Of a stretch of 64,000 bases of DNA, positions 1-10,960 are shown one piece after another. The stretch comes from Candidatus Riesia sp. GBBU. GTDB lineage: Bacteria > Pseudomonadota > Gammaproteobacteria > Enterobacterales > Enterobacteriaceae. Both the position numbers and the translations under genes were made by a program. The first letter of the stretch is position 1, and each line of letters begins with the position of its first letter. The DNA lies in assembly GCA_002074035.1 (NCBI GenBank), contig CP012849.1, forward strand, positions 191,938 through 255,937, given 5' to 3'. Below the pieces are notes generated by a model, which was given only the letters and a program-made list of their open reading frames with translations, did no database searches and was not told where the DNA came from.

Positions 1-113
1 CTTTGTAAATGATTAATTCTTAAAGTAAGACTCAAAATTTGAGATTCTATAGAGCCATTTTTTACTTTAAATTCTAATTCAGATGATTTACAATTATTAA
101 ATTTAGTTTTCAT
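1..113 (-). CDS. rpsO: 30S ribosomal protein S15, N-terminal part (runs off the window)
   Basis: The minus strand starts with ATG at 113-111 and encodes about 37 residues before the window edge. The stretch NGSIESQILSLTLRINHLQ matches the S15 signature (E. coli GSTEVQVALLTAQINHLQ). S15 is a primary 16S rRNA binder in the platform of the small subunit. It lies 84 bases downstream of rbfA on the same strand. In E. coli truB sits between rbfA and rpsO, and there is no room for it here. The N-terminus (MKTKFNNCKSSELEF) is diverged. Only the first part is visible, so completeness cannot be judged. Confidence 0.85.
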   Translation of the reverse strand, partial: MKTKFNNCKSSELEFKVKNGSIESQILSLTLRINHLQ

Positions 114-197
114 TAAAATGTATTTTTGAAAAAATTACCAAATTTTTCTAATTCTACGCTTATATTGTAAATAATACAATGTTTTAAACTTTAAAAC

Positions 198-593
198 TTA
201 ACTAAATTTTTTATAGTGAATAAAGTTTTCTTCAAATTCTTTAAAATATTTGTATATATTATCTAAGTTAATATTTCGAACAAATGAAAAATCATGGACA
301 AATTTAATTTCAGGAGCTGTTCTCAATATTATTCTTTTACAAAGTAAAAATCTAATATATTTCAACAATTTTCTATTGTTTAATATTTTCATTTTATTTT
401 TTATTTCGAATTCTTTCACTATATCTAAAAAAATGACAAATATTTTTACATAACATAAATCTTTAGAAATTGCTACATTTGATACTGTAACTGTTTTTAT
501 TTCTGGATTGTTAACATCGTTTTTTAACACTATAGAAATCTCTTTTTTGATTTCACTAGAAATTTTCTCTATTCTATATGTTTTTTCTTTCAT
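198..593 (-). CDS. rbfA: Ribosome-binding factor A
   Basis: The protein has 131 residues (E. coli 133). The N-terminal helix with RIEKISSEIKKEIS and the NPEIKTVTVSNVAIS segment are typical of the single KH-type RbfA fold. It binds the 30S precursor near 16S helix 1 and helps late maturation. It is the third gene of a nusA-infB-rbfA block, 43 bases after infB. The C-terminus is lysine- and phenylalanine-rich and diverged, as expected from base bias. ATG start at 593. Confidence 0.9.
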   Translation of the reverse strand: MKEKTYRIEKISSEIKKEISIVLKNDVNNPEIKTVTVSNVAISKDLCYVKIFVIFLDIVKEFEIKNKMKILNNRKLLKYIRFLLCKRIILRTAPEIKFVHDFSFVRNINLDNIYKYFKEFEENFIHYKKFS

Positions 594-636
594 TATCTTT
601 ATTTAAATATATATTAGTTTATGATTCATTTAATGA

Positions 637-3102
637 TTATTGTTCTAGGGTTTCTATCACATCCCCAGCAAGTATATCTTTACTTGATTGTATACATATT
701 CCACATTCCATACCTGTTTTTACTTCTTCAACATCATCTTTAAACCTTTTTAAAGAACTTATTCTTCCATTATATAATATTTTCCTATTTCTTATAATTT
801 TTATCAAATGATTTCTTTTAATCTTTCCTTTAGTTACTACACATCCTAATATGACTGATTTTAATTTTTGTGTTTTAAACACATTTAAAACTTCTAAAGC
901 TCCTATAATCTTTTTCTCTTCTGTAAAATCTAATTTACCACATAAAATGTTTTTCATATCATATATCAAATTATAAATAATTTTGTAAAATTTTATTTGT
1001 AAACTTTTCTTTTCTGCCATTAATTTCACAGAATGATCTATGAGAACATTGAATCCAATAATTGTAGATTTTGTTGTATATGCTAACATTACATCTGACT
1101 TTGTTATGTTTCCAACTCCATATTTAATAATATTTATTACCTTAGTTTTGCCTGGAAGTCTGCTCAATGAGTTTACTATAGCCTCACAGCTTCCTTGAGT
1201 ATCTGATTTTAGAAGTATATTAAAATTTTTGCTCCAGTTTGTTTCAGATCTCTCAAAAATATTTTTCAAATCTATTTTATTTTTTAAAACGAACTCTTTT
1301 TCTTCTCTGATTTTATTTTTTCTATAGTTTATTATTTCTTTTGCTATTTTTTCGTTTTTAACAACTATTGCAGAATCTCCTGATATTACTACATCAGATA
1401 ATCCGAAAACTTTAACAGGAACAGAAGGAACAGCAAAATTGATTTCTTTACCATTTTCGTCATACATACATCTCACTTTACCATATGAAATTCCACATAA
1501 TATTGTATCACCTTTATGTAAAGTACCCTGTTGTATTAAAATTACTGCCATAGGGCCACGATTTTTATCTAAACATGATTCAATTATTATTCCATTAGCA
1601 TCACATTTATAATATGATCTTAGATCTAAAATTTCTGCTTGTAAAAAAATTGATTCTAATAACTCTTTAATCCCTTCATTGTTTTTTGCAGAAACATAAA
1701 CGAATTGATTTTCTCCACCCCATTCTTCTGGAACTATTTGATATTTCGAAAGTTCAACTTTAATATTTTCAACATTTAAATCTTTTTTATCAATTTTATT
1801 AATAGCAACTATTATTGGAACTTCAAACTTTTTAGCTTGTTCTATTGTCTCTATTGTCTGAGGCATAACACCGTCATCTACGGCTACAACCAAAAGAATA
1901 ATATCTGTTATTTTAACTACTCTCCCTCTCATCAAAGAAAATGCTGAATGTCCAGGAGTATCTAAAAATGTAGCTTCTCCCATTGATGTTTTAATACGAT
2001 AAGCAGAGATATGCTGTGTTATTCCTCCTGTCTCTTTTGAGTTTGATGTTCCTAAAATACAATTTAACAATGATGTTTTTCCATGATCTACATGACCCAT
2101 AATAGTAATAACAGGAGATCTTGGTTTCTTATCTTTGTCTTCAGAAACTTTTTTTAAAATTGAGATCTCTACATTATCTTCATGTAGAACAGTAATGTTA
2201 TGTCCTTCTTTTTCAGCAATTAACTTAGCAAAATCATGGTTAATAATTTGATTTTCTGTTACGTGTTCTCCTATATCTTTTATTTTCTTTATTAGGTTAA
2301 AAACTTTAATAGCCATTTTACTTGCTAATTCAGAAATAGAAATTTCTTTTCCTATTACTATATTTCTATTTATTACTGAGGGTTTTTTAAATCTTTGTCG
2401 TAGAAAATTTATATTTTTATTATTTTCAATAAAAATACTTCTTTTTGTTTCTAACTGTTCTTTTTTTTGCTCTAGATATATAAAATTTTTCTTTTTGTTT
2501 TTAATTAGTTTATCGTTTGATGACATGTAATTTTTGTGCTTCTCTAATATAGATAGTTGTTCTCCTTCTAAGATTCTATCTTTTATTCTAGATATTTTAT
2601 TTTTTATCTTTCTTTTCTTCGAAACTTTATTTCTTTTTCTCCTTTCTGTTTTTAGAAATTTTTGATCATTACTATTATTTATGGAAGTTGAACTAGACAC
2701 TCCTCCTTCTAATGAAGTATTTATATTATTTGAACTTTGTGTAAACTTTTCTAAATTTTCTTCATTTAACTTCTTATATTTATTTTGAGTAGAGATCTTT
2801 TTTTCAGAATTTCTTAACATTTTTTTTTCTTGTTTAATAAATTTTATATCATGGAAAACTCTTTTCCTTCTTACTTCTATTTTGACTAACTTTTTTTTTC
2901 CATAAATATTCGGAACGTTTATTACACTATGTCTTTTCCTTTTTAAAGAAATCTTTTCTTTTAGTTTATTTTTTTTTCCAAAAAATTTTCTAAAAACTTC
3001 TTTATTATTAGAATATAATTTTTCTTTTTTTGATGTATTTGAAGATGATTTTTCTTTAGTCTCAGATAATTGCTCTAATCCTTTTATTTTTTTATCTACC
3101 AT
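637..3102 (-). CDS. infB: Translation initiation factor IF-2
   Basis: The protein has 821 residues (E. coli 890). IF-2 is the GTPase that brings fMet-tRNA to the 30S subunit and promotes subunit joining. Roughly residues 1-320 are a lysine-rich low-complexity N-terminal region containing the IF2_N-type segment SELASKMAIKVFNLI. The G domain follows: GHVDHGKTS near 335, DTPGHSAF near 380, NKIDK near 434. Domains II-III and the fMet-tRNA-binding C-terminal domain are complete, ending GMECGICIQ...DVIETLEQ. It lies 13 bases after nusA, so the two are almost certainly cotranscribed, as in E. coli. tRNA-fMet lies upstream in the same cluster. Confidence 0.97.
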   Translation of the reverse strand: MVDKKIKGLEQLSETKEKSSSNTSKKEKLYSNNKEVFRKFFGKKNKLKEKISLKRKRHSVINVPNIYGKKKLVKIEVRRKRVFHDIKFIKQEKKMLRNSEKKISTQNKYKKLNEENLEKFTQSSNNINTSLEGGVSSSTSINNSNDQKFLKTERRKRNKVSKKRKIKNKISRIKDRILEGEQLSILEKHKNYMSSNDKLIKNKKKNFIYLEQKKEQLETKRSIFIENNKNINFLRQRFKKPSVINRNIVIGKEISISELASKMAIKVFNLIKKIKDIGEHVTENQIINHDFAKLIAEKEGHNITVLHEDNVEISILKKVSEDKDKKPRSPVITIMGHVDHGKTSLLNCILGTSNSKETGGITQHISAYRIKTSMGEATFLDTPGHSAFSLMRGRVVKITDIILLVVAVDDGVMPQTIETIEQAKKFEVPIIVAINKIDKKDLNVENIKVELSKYQIVPEEWGGENQFVYVSAKNNEGIKELLESIFLQAEILDLRSYYKCDANGIIIESCLDKNRGPMAVILIQQGTLHKGDTILCGISYGKVRCMYDENGKEINFAVPSVPVKVFGLSDVVISGDSAIVVKNEKIAKEIINYRKNKIREEKEFVLKNKIDLKNIFERSETNWSKNFNILLKSDTQGSCEAIVNSLSRLPGKTKVINIIKYGVGNITKSDVMLAYTTKSTIIGFNVLIDHSVKLMAEKKSLQIKFYKIIYNLIYDMKNILCGKLDFTEEKKIIGALEVLNVFKTQKLKSVILGCVVTKGKIKRNHLIKIIRNRKILYNGRISSLKRFKDDVEEVKTGMECGICIQSSKDILAGDVIETLEQ

Positions 3103-3115
3103 TATTTTTTCCTAT

Positions 3116-4636
3116 TTAATTTTTTTCTTCTTTATTAAACCAACAAATATTTCTAGCTGCCATAATGATTTTTCCAGCTCTTTCTTGACTGAGTTTTATT
3201 TCAATATCTCTTAGGTCCTCTATACCTTGTTCTGCTATATCTTCCAAACTAGAAATACCATGAGAGATTAGACTCATCATTAATGATTTACTCATTCCTG
3301 GCAAGTTCAACAGTTTTTCACTTAATAGTTCATTATTTTTATTTATAACGTCTTTAGAGTCATATAATGTTGAAACAACTTCTTTGGATTTATTTCTTAT
3401 CTTTCTTAATATTTTTTCTTCTATTGTTTTAATTTCCATCAACTCAGAAAATGGTAAATATGCTAATTCCTCTAAAGATGAAAATCCTTCTTTTACAAGA
3501 AGTTTTGAAATTTCTTTAGATATTTTAAGATATTTAACAAAAAAATTTACTGTTACTTTATCTTCTTCTTTATTCCTTTTTTTAAGTTCTTCTGAGGTTA
3601 AAATATTTAATTCCCATTTATTGTTCTTTTGATGTTCTTTTAATAATTTAGAAGCTAATCTTACATTTTGTCCGTTTCTTCCAATTGCTTGAGCTAGATT
3701 ATCTTTTTCAACAGCTACATCCATAGTGTGCTGATCTTCATCCATCACTATTGATGCGACATCTGCTGGAGCCATAGCGTTAATAACGAATTGAACAGGG
3801 TTCTTATCCCATAGTATTACATCTATTCTTTCACCGCAAAGTTCATTTGATACAGCCTGTACTCTTGTTCCTCTGATTCCAACACATGCTCCAACAGGAT
3901 CTACTCTTTTATCTTTTGCCATTACAGCAATCTTAGCTCTTGATCCTGGATCTCTAGCAGCTGCTTTTATTTCAATAACATTTTCATTAATTTCAGGAAC
4001 TTCTATTTTAAATAGTTCAACTAACATTTCTGTAGATGTTCTATTAACAAATAATTGTGCTCCTTTTGGTCCTTCTTTAATTCCATGTAGAACCCCACGT
4101 ATATGATCACCATATCTAAAATTTTCTCTAGGCAACATATATTCTCTTAAAATTAAAGCTTCTACGTTATTTCCTAGATCGAATATGATATTATCTTTAC
4201 TAACCTTTTTAACTATTCCATTAACAACTTTTCCAATTTTTTCATAAAATTGTTTTATCATCACTGATCTTTCAGCTTCTCTTACTTTCTGAAAGATAAT
4301 TTGTTTGGCTGTTTGTGTCGTAATTCTATTAAATTCTACAGAATTGATTTTGTCTTCTATGTAATCTCCTAAATTAACAGAATTATTTTCAAATTTCGCA
4401 GCTTCTAATGTAATTTCGCGCATAGGTTGTATTACTTCTTTAACGATAGTCCATCTTCTAAACACATCAAACTCTCCTGCTTTTCTGTTAATTTTAACTA
4501 TTACATCAATATCTTTCTCATATTTTTTCTTAATAGCTGCTGCTAATGCAATTTCTAGAGCTTCAAAAATTTTTTCTCTTGGAATAGATTTTTCGTTAGA
4601 GACTGATTCTATAACTGATAGAATTTCTTTATTCAT
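3116..4636 (-). CDS. nusA: Transcription termination/antitermination factor NusA
   Basis: The protein has 506 residues (E. coli 495). The N-terminal RNA polymerase-binding domain is followed by S1, KH1 and KH2 domains ([33 protein letters not shown]). Both C-terminal acidic-repeat (HhH-like) domains are retained, ending [14 protein letters not shown]. NusA modulates pausing, termination and rRNA antitermination. In E. coli rimP lies directly upstream of nusA; here the 283 bases to tRNA-fMet hold no open frame resembling RimP, so rimP appears lost. ATG at 4636. Confidence 0.97.
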   Translation of the reverse strand: MNKEILSVIESVSNEKSIPREKIFEALEIALAAAIKKKYEKDIDVIVKINRKAGEFDVFRRWTIVKEVIQPMREITLEAAKFENNSVNLGDYIEDKINSVEFNRITTQTAKQIIFQKVREAERSVMIKQFYEKIGKVVNGIVKKVSKDNIIFDLGNNVEALILREYMLPRENFRYGDHIRGVLHGIKEGPKGAQLFVNRTSTEMLVELFKIEVPEINENVIEIKAAARDPGSRAKIAVMAKDKRVDPVGACVGIRGTRVQAVSNELCGERIDVILWDKNPVQFVINAMAPADVASIVMDEDQHTMDVAVEKDNLAQAIGRNGQNVRLASKLLKEHQKNNKWELNILTSEELKKRNKEEDKVTVNFFVKYLKISKEISKLLVKEGFSSLEELAYLPFSELMEIKTIEEKILRKIRNKSKEVVSTLYDSKDVINKNNELLSEKLLNLPGMSKSLMMSLISHGISSLEDIAEQGIEDLRDIEIKLSQERAGKIIMAARNICWFNKEEKN

Positions 4637-4919
4637 CCTTAGTTGCCTCGTTAAAACTAATATTGAAAATGCATTATAAAATTAGTTTCATGTTTTCATC
4701 AACAAAAAACTTATTTAGTTATCTGATTTTAACAGATCATACTAACGTGTAATTGATAATTAAAAACTAGTCATATATTTATTTTATTATCTTTTTTACT
4801 TAAAAAGAAAACATAAAGTCTAACATATTAGAGAAAATTTTGACTTTTTAAAAAAATTTTTATGAAAGGAAATGAAACATGATATGTTTAGTAAATAATA
4901 GAAGATACTTGACAAGAGG

Positions 4920-4993
<74 letters not shown>

Positions 4994-5043
4994 ATCAATA
5001 AGAAGATTTTACGATTATAAAAATAAAAATGCAAGTATTAAAA

Positions 5044-5126
5044 TACCGAGGACGGGATTTGAACCCGTATACCAAAAGGTACTATCCCCTCAAGATAGCG
5101 TGTATACCAAATTTCACCACCTCGGC
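5044..5126 (-). tRNA. leuU: tRNA-Leu (GAG)
   Basis: The minus-strand cloverleaf starts GCCGAGGTGGTGAAATTTGG. The anticodon stem CTATC/GATAG encloses TTGAGGG (anticodon GAG). It has the long variable arm of a class II tRNA (TACCTTTTGGTA) and the T arm ACGGGTTCAAATCCCGT. It lies between secG and tRNA-fMet, exactly the leuU position of E. coli. The sequence after A73 is TTT, so CCA must be added enzymatically. Confidence 0.97.
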
Positions 5127-5138
5127 TATTTATATGAA

Positions 5139-5486
5139 TTAGTTTGGAACTTCATTTTGTCTTTCATATTTCTCTGTTTTATTTAAAAACTTTTCATTTT
5201 TCACTAAGCTTTTTCTAATTTCAGAATATAAACAATAATCTGATATTTTTTTATTTAAGATAATACTAGTAAAAAAAAATATAGAAGATAATATGATAAT
5301 AAATTTAGAGAAAAAATTAGTTGAACCAGAAGATCCAAAAAATGTAGAGGATATATTAAAATTTGAAGACGACTCAACAGAGCTTTTTCCTTTACTAAAT
5401 AAGATAAATAATATTAAACAAAAAGAAACTATTGTAAAAACTATTAATAAAACTGGATTCATAAAACTATACCTCATATCAAACAT
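5139..5486 (-). CDS. secG: Protein-export membrane protein SecG
   Basis: The protein has 115 residues with two predicted membrane helices (about 10-30 and 60-80). These flank the characteristic cytoplasmic loop STFFGSSGSTNFFSK, comparable to E. coli ATLFGSSGSGNF. SecG is the small accessory subunit of SecYEG and assists SecA-driven translocation. The C-terminal tail is poorly conserved but ends VPN, as E. coli ends IPN. Possible alternative starts are Met4 and Met9. Gene order glmM-secG-leuU matches E. coli. Confidence 0.9.
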   Translation of the reverse strand: MFDMRYSFMNPVLLIVFTIVSFCLILFILFSKGKSSVESSSNFNISSTFFGSSGSTNFFSKFIIILSSIFFFTSIILNKKISDYCLYSEIRKSLVKNEKFLNKTEKYERQNEVPN

Positions 5487-5514
5487 ATTTTAACAAATTA
5501 AAAATCTTGAGAAT

Positions 5515-6840
5515 TCATTTTATTTTTCTCTTTATATTATAAATGATTTCCTGTATCTTTTTTTTGTTTTTTCCTTCTATCATTATTCTTATTAATGGTT
5601 CAGTTCCAGATTTCCTACATATAATTCTTACTTTTCTTTTAAATTTATTTCTCAACTGCTTTACTACTGTTGTTACTTTACTCTTAATAAGATTTTTATA
5701 ACTATCTTTAAATTCTATATTTAAAACAGTTTGTGGAACTAATTTGACGTCTTTACATAAATCATGTAGAGAGGTATTTTCTTTAACAATTATTCCTAAC
5801 ACTTGAAGTCCAGCAATTATTCCATCTCCGGTATTCATTTTATCTAATAATATTATATGTCCAGAACTTTCAGCTCCGAAATTCCACCTTTTCTCTTGTA
5901 ATTTGTTAAAAATATGACGATCACCAACTTTAGTTCTGACAAAAGGTATCCCTATCTTTCTTAAAGAAATTTCTAAGCCTATATTACTCATCGAAGTTCC
6001 AACGACACCTCCTACAAAACCACTATTTTTCAAAGCGTTATAAGCGATAATATATAAAATTTTGTCTCCATCTACTTTATTACCTTTATGGTCGACTAAA
6101 ATAACTCTATCTCCATCTCCATCTAACGCAAATCCTAAATCTGCTCTTTTTTCTATTACTGTTTTTTTTAGTGAACTTATATCAGTAGTTCCACAGCGAA
6201 AATTAATATTTGTTCCATTTGGACTGCAACCAATTGTAGTAATGTTCGCTTCTAGTTCATTAAGAACTCTTGGAGCTATGTGGTATGTTGAACCATTTGC
6301 ACAATCTAATACTATTTTTAATTTCTTTAAACTTATATCATTTGGAAAAGTGTTTTTACAATATTCAATATATTCCCTATCAAAATTAACAACATGATTT
6401 TTACCAAATTTATGTTGTTTGGCATATTTAATAGATTTTTCTATTTCTTTTTCTATAGATAACTCTAAATTTCTTGATATTTTTGATCCAAAAACTGAAA
6501 AAAATTTTATTCCATTATCATAATATTGATTATGTGAAGCTGAAATTGACACTCCAGCATCAATTTTATATTTTCTTGTCAAGTAAGATACCGCAGGACT
6601 AGGAATTAATCCAGCAAATATTGAAGAGACTCCAGATGCATTCAATCCAGCTTCAAATGATGACTTAAGCATGTATCTTGAAATACGAGTATCAGTTCCA
6701 ACAATAATTTTTTTTGATTTTTTTCTAGACAACACTGTACCAACAGCCCACCCTAATTTTAGAAAAAAATCTGGAGTTATTGGATCAATGCCAACCTTAC
6801 CTCTGATACCATCAGTTCCAAAGTACTTAAGTGTTTTCAT
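5515..6840 (-). CDS. glmM: Phosphoglucosamine mutase
   Basis: The protein has 441 residues (E. coli 445). It converts glucosamine-6-phosphate to glucosamine-1-phosphate for UDP-GlcNAc, feeding peptidoglycan and lipid A. The catalytic phosphoserine motif SISASHN places Ser at 102, as in E. coli. The metal loop ALDGDGDR and the sugar-binding GAESSGH are present. The C-terminal phosphate-binding segment CRKSGTEPLIR is intact. It overlaps folP by four bases (ATGA), a typical translationally coupled pair, in the E. coli order ftsH-folP-glmM. Confidence 0.96.
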   Translation of the reverse strand: MKTLKYFGTDGIRGKVGIDPITPDFFLKLGWAVGTVLSRKKSKKIIVGTDTRISRYMLKSSFEAGLNASGVSSIFAGLIPSPAVSYLTRKYKIDAGVSISASHNQYYDNGIKFFSVFGSKISRNLELSIEKEIEKSIKYAKQHKFGKNHVVNFDREYIEYCKNTFPNDISLKKLKIVLDCANGSTYHIAPRVLNELEANITTIGCSPNGTNINFRCGTTDISSLKKTVIEKRADLGFALDGDGDRVILVDHKGNKVDGDKILYIIAYNALKNSGFVGGVVGTSMSNIGLEISLRKIGIPFVRTKVGDRHIFNKLQEKRWNFGAESSGHIILLDKMNTGDGIIAGLQVLGIIVKENTSLHDLCKDVKLVPQTVLNIEFKDSYKNLIKSKVTTVVKQLRNKFKRKVRIICRKSGTEPLIRIMIEGKNKKKIQEIIYNIKRKIK

Positions 6841-7640
6841 ATATTTTCACTAAAGTAAATTATTTTTTCTGCAATTTTTATAGATTGAACTGTTTCTTTG
6901 ACATCATGAGTTCTTATAATTTTTGCTCCTTTTAATAATGAAACTAAAGCACATAGAACACTTCCTGTTAATCTTTCTTCTACAGGCAATTTCAATAAAT
7001 CTCCAATCATGCTTTTCCTTGACAATCCAACCATAATTGGAAAATTCATATCAAGTAATTTTTCCAAGTTAGCTAATATTTTATAATTCTGATCTGTATT
7101 TTTCATGAATCCAAAACCAGGATCTATAATTATTTTACTTTCATTAATACCATTTAATTTACAAAATTCTATTTTTTTTAAAAAATCTTTTTTAAATTTT
7201 GAGAAAAAATTTTTTTTTGTTCTTTTAACTTTTGAAAAAGAATGTGTTATACATACTGGTACATTTATTTTAGAAACTTCTCTTAAGAATTTTGATTCAA
7301 TAGAATAAGAAACATAATTAACAAATCTTGCACCAAATTTAATTGCTTCTTTCATCACAATTACCTTAGATGTGTCTATAGATATTATAACATCAAAAAC
7401 AGATCTGATTTTCTCTATTATAGGAATTACTCTATCTAACTCCTCTTGAACACTAACACTAGTAAATCCAGGACGAGTAGATTCTCCTCCAACATCAATT
7501 ATGGATGCTCCTTCTTGAATCATCTTACGTACTTGAGATAAGGATTTTTTTCTGTGAAAAAAGTTTCCGCCGTCGTAAAATGAATCTGGTGTAATATTTA
7601 GTATTCCCATTACTACTGGGTTCTTAAATAAGAAATTCAT
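6837..7640 (-). CDS. folP: Dihydropteroate synthase
   Basis: The protein has 267 residues from ATG at 7640; a TTG six bases further upstream is a less likely start. It condenses dihydropterin pyrophosphate with p-aminobenzoate in folate synthesis. Signatures are GILNITPDSFYDGG near the N-terminus, DVGGESTRPG, the pterin-site IDPGFGF, and GLSRKS; the catalytic Asp, Asn and Lys positions look intact. It lies between ftsH and glmM, and its stop overlaps the glmM start. Together with folD and glyA it argues that one-carbon folate metabolism is still made in the cell. Confidence 0.95.
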   Translation of the reverse strand: MNFLFKNPVVMGILNITPDSFYDGGNFFHRKKSLSQVRKMIQEGASIIDVGGESTRPGFTSVSVQEELDRVIPIIEKIRSVFDVIISIDTSKVIVMKEAIKFGARFVNYVSYSIESKFLREVSKINVPVCITHSFSKVKRTKKNFFSKFKKDFLKKIEFCKLNGINESKIIIDPGFGFMKNTDQNYKILANLEKLLDMNFPIMVGLSRKSMIGDLLKLPVEERLTGSVLCALVSLLKGAKIIRTHDVKETVQSIKIAEKIIYFSENI

Positions 7641-7679
7641 ATACAAAATGAAAATTTTCTTTGAAATAAAATTTATATT

Positions 7680-9506
7680 TTACCTTTCATTATTGTCTCT
7701 GATCGGTTTATGATTCATCAGATCATCTATTTGTATAGAGTTAATTGTTTCATACTTCATTAAAGCGTCTTTCATAGAATGAAGAATATCAATATTTTCA
7801 TTTAAAATTTTTTTGGCCCTTTCGTGATTTCTGTCAATTATGTTCTTTATTTCTTCATCAATAATCTTGGACGTATAATTAGATATATTTCTAATTTTTG
7901 AAACAGATCTTCCTAAAAATATTTCATTTTCTTCTTCTTTGTATAACAAAGGTCCAAGTCTTTCAGAAAATCCCCATTTTGTAACCATGTTTCTCGCTAT
8001 GTTAGTAGCTATTTTAATATCATTTGAAGATCCTGTAGAAACTTTTTCTTCTCCATATATGATCTCTTCTGCTAATCTTCCTCCATATAATGTAGAAATT
8101 TGGCTTTCTAGCTTTTGTTTACTTAAGTTAATTTGATCATCTTTCGGAAGAAAAAAAGTAACTCCTAAAGTTCTTCCCCTAGGAATTATAGTTACTTTAT
8201 GAACTGGATCATGATCTGGAACTACTCTTCCAACTATTGCATGACCTGATTCATGGTATGCAGTAAATTCTTTTTGTTCTTCTGTCATTACCATTGATTT
8301 ATACTCTGTACCCATTAAAATTTTGTCTTTTGCTTTTTCAAGGGAAGACATAGTTACAAATATTTGATTGTTTCTTGCGGAGAGTAAAGCTGCTTCATTT
8401 ACCAAATTTGCTAAATCAGCTCCAGAGAACCCTGGAGTACTTCTAGCTAGAATTGATATATCAACTTTCGGATCTATAGGAATCTTTTTTATATGAACTA
8501 TCAATATTTTTTCTCTTCCCTTAACATCAGGAAGCCCAACAACTACTTGTCTATCAAATCTGCCAGGACGCAGTAGAGCTGGGTCTAATACATCAGGCCT
8601 ATTTGTTGCTGCAATTACTATTACGCTTTCATTTCTTTCGAAACCATCCATCTCTACTAACATTTGATTTAATGTTTGTTCTCTTTCATCATGTCCACCT
8701 CCTAAACCTGCTCCTCTCTGTCTTCCAACAGCATCTATTTCATCAATAAAAATTATGCATGGAGCAGATTTTTTGGCCTGTCCAAACATATCTCTTACTC
8801 TGGATGCACCAACACCAACAAACATTTCCACAAAATCTGATCCTGAAATAGAAAAAAATGGGACACCAGATTCTCCAGCAATCGCCTTAGCTAATAATGT
8901 TTTACCAGTTCCAGGAGGACCAACCATAAGAATTCCTTTAGGAATTTTCCCTCCTAACTTTTGAAATTTCTGAGGTTCTTTTAAAAATTCTACCAATTCT
9001 CTTACTTCTTCTTTAGCCTCATCGCATCCAGCTACATCTTTAAACATTGTTTTTATTTTGTTTCCAGTAAGTATTTTAGCCCTGCTCTTACCAAACGACA
9101 TCGCTCCTTTGCCTCCAATTCCTTGCATCTGTCGCATAAAGAATATCCAAACTCCAATCAACAATAACATTGGGAACCAAGAAATAAAAATCGTTGCTAA
9201 TAAACTTTGTTCCTGAGGCGGTTCACCAATTACAGCTACATTCTTTTCAAGTAATGTATCTAAAAGTTTTTGATCTTCTCTAAATGGAATATAGGTTATA
9301 TACCTAATATTATCTATCTTTTTTACATTTATTTCTCTATCAGATATTCTAACTTCTCGAATTTGATCTTTTGTTAAATCATTTATAAAAGTGGAATAAT
9401 CTACTCTTCTATTTGATGAGTCATTAAGAGAAAAATTTTGAAATAAAGACATTAACACTATTGCTATAATTACCCAAAGGACTAAACTTTTTATCATGTC
9501 GCTCAA
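7680..9506 (-). CDS. ftsH: ATP-dependent zinc metalloprotease FtsH
   Basis: The protein has 608 residues (E. coli 644-647). Two membrane helices (about 7-25 and 98-118) precede the AAA domain with [18 protein letters not shown] and the second region of homology [18 protein letters not shown]. The zinc site is [10 protein letters not shown]. FtsH degrades unassembled membrane proteins and, in E. coli, sigma-32 and LpxC. The E. coli Gly/Pro-rich C-terminal tail is missing. The 9506 start is TTG followed by Ser-Asp-Met, conserved with the long E. coli form; ATG at 9497 is the alternative. It lies 41 bases after rlmE. Confidence 0.97.
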   Translation of the reverse strand: MSDMIKSLVLWVIIAIVLMSLFQNFSLNDSSNRRVDYSTFINDLTKDQIREVRISDREINVKKIDNIRYITYIPFREDQKLLDTLLEKNVAVIGEPPQEQSLLATIFISWFPMLLLIGVWIFFMRQMQGIGGKGAMSFGKSRAKILTGNKIKTMFKDVAGCDEAKEEVRELVEFLKEPQKFQKLGGKIPKGILMVGPPGTGKTLLAKAIAGESGVPFFSISGSDFVEMFVGVGASRVRDMFGQAKKSAPCIIFIDEIDAVGRQRGAGLGGGHDEREQTLNQMLVEMDGFERNESVIVIAATNRPDVLDPALLRPGRFDRQVVVGLPDVKGREKILIVHIKKIPIDPKVDISILARSTPGFSGADLANLVNEAALLSARNNQIFVTMSSLEKAKDKILMGTEYKSMVMTEEQKEFTAYHESGHAIVGRVVPDHDPVHKVTIIPRGRTLGVTFFLPKDDQINLSKQKLESQISTLYGGRLAEEIIYGEEKVSTGSSNDIKIATNIARNMVTKWGFSERLGPLLYKEEENEIFLGRSVSKIRNISNYTSKIIDEEIKNIIDRNHERAKKILNENIDILHSMKDALMKYETINSIQIDDLMNHKPIRDNNER

Positions 9507-9547
9507 AAGATAAGCACCTCTTGTTTTTAATTTAAAATAAATGTAAA

Positions 9548-10177
9548 TTAGTTATACTTTTTTTTCGCTACTACGTATATTTCTTTTGATTCTTTCCTTG
9601 AAGCATTTGGTTTACGAATTTTTACAAAAGAAAATTTGGACTTAACTTTCTCTAAAAAGTTCTTACACTCTTTGTTTTGAAAAGTTTTTAATATTAAATT
9701 TCCATTTCTTATCAGAATAGAACAACAAAAATCTAATACTAAATTTGACATAAGCATAATTTTAGGAATATCTATTTCATTCACTCCACTGATGTTCGGT
9801 AACATATCTGAAATAACAGCTTGTACTTTATTATTTCCTATTTTTTCCAATAATTTTTTTACACAAGATCTATCAAAAAAGTCTCCATTTATAAAATAAA
9901 CATTTTTAATTGGATGCATAGGCAAAATATCAAACGCAATTACCCTACCTTTATTACTAACTTTGTTAGAAGAATATTGAGACCAACCTCCAGGAGAAGA
10001 TCCTAGATCAACAACTGTCATTCCGCAACAAAGTATATTGTCCATTTTCTGAATTTCATCTAGTTTAAACCAAGATCTTGATCTAAATTTAAATCTTCTT
10101 GAATTAATTACGTATAAATCTTTCCTGTTTCTTTCCATCCAAATTTTTGAACTAGTGGAAAATTTTTTTTTGATCAT
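9548..10177 (-). CDS. rlmE: 23S rRNA 2'-O-ribose methyltransferase (Um2552)
   Basis: The protein has 209 residues (E. coli RlmE/FtsJ 208). It methylates U2552 in the A loop of 23S rRNA, needed for normal 50S maturation. The SAM site is [14 protein letters not shown]. The K-D-K-E catalytic set is present in the order [32 protein letters not shown]. It sits directly upstream of ftsH, as in E. coli, where the pair is heat-inducible. I could not see a clear sigma-32 site in the 172 bases upstream. yhbY, usually divergent here, is absent. Confidence 0.95.
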   Translation of the reverse strand: MIKKKFSTSSKIWMERNRKDLYVINSRRFKFRSRSWFKLDEIQKMDNILCCGMTVVDLGSSPGGWSQYSSNKVSNKGRVIAFDILPMHPIKNVYFINGDFFDRSCVKKLLEKIGNNKVQAVISDMLPNISGVNEIDIPKIMLMSNLVLDFCCSILIRNGNLILKTFQNKECKNFLEKVKSKFSFVKIRKPNASRKESKEIYVVAKKKYN

Positions 10178-10349
10178 TAATTTGTAATTTCAGAATATAT
10201 TAATTTAAATATAGAAAATGTCATATATATCTTTTATAAAGATAACTAAAAACTTTTTCATTTTCAATTAAGAAAATTTAATATGTTTAGTATGATAAAA
10301 ATTAATATTCTTAATCTAATCATCTACTTATAAATTATGATTAGAATTA

Positions 10350-10826
10350 CTAAATATATTTCACAGTAAGAATTTTATATTCCACTTTACCTTTCGGCGT
10401 AACTATTACTGCAATTTTTCCAACTGATTTACCTATCAAGCCTCTTGCTATTGGTGAATTTACAGAAATTAAGTTATTTTTTATATCAGATTCTTCTTCT
10501 CCAACTATTTTATATATCAATTTTTTTTTAGTTTTCATATTTTGAATAACAATAGTTGACCCAAAAATAATTTTTCCAACATTTACTATTTTTGTAATAT
10601 CTATAATTTGTGCTGTAGATAATTTTAGCTCAATTTCTTTTATTTTACCTTCATAAAAGCTCTGCTCTTCACGTGCTGCTTGATACTCTGCATTTTCTCT
10701 TAAGTCACCTTGAGATCTAGCTGAAATAATAGAAGATATTATTTTTGGTCTTTTTTTTTTTTTTAGAAATTCTAATTTAGCTTTTAATTTTTTAAATCCT
10801 TTTAGTGTTATTGGAGTTCTTTTCAT
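10350..10826 (-). CDS. greA: Transcription elongation factor GreA
   Basis: The protein has 158 residues, matching the family length. The N-terminal coiled coil reaches into the RNA polymerase secondary channel. Its tip motif GDLRENAEYQAAREEQ keeps the acidic pair that stimulates cleavage of backtracked RNA. The C-terminal FKBP-like domain ends SPIARGLIGKSVG followed by VTPKGKVEYKIL. It lies between rlmE and obgE; in E. coli dacB lies in this interval and is absent here. ATG at 10826. Confidence 0.96.
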   Translation of the reverse strand: MKRTPITLKGFKKLKAKLEFLKKKKRPKIISSIISARSQGDLRENAEYQAAREEQSFYEGKIKEIELKLSTAQIIDITKIVNVGKIIFGSTIVIQNMKTKKKLIYKIVGEEESDIKNNLISVNSPIARGLIGKSVGKIAVIVTPKGKVEYKILTVKYI

Positions 10827-10960
10827 TAATTGATTTCCTTAAGTTTAATTTCTGAAATTACAAAATATAATTTTATATCTTTTAGAAAAAAAATTCAGAA
10901 GAACATAAATTTTTTCTTTAAAAATGAGAATTTTAACAAAAAAATAATATTGTAAAATAT

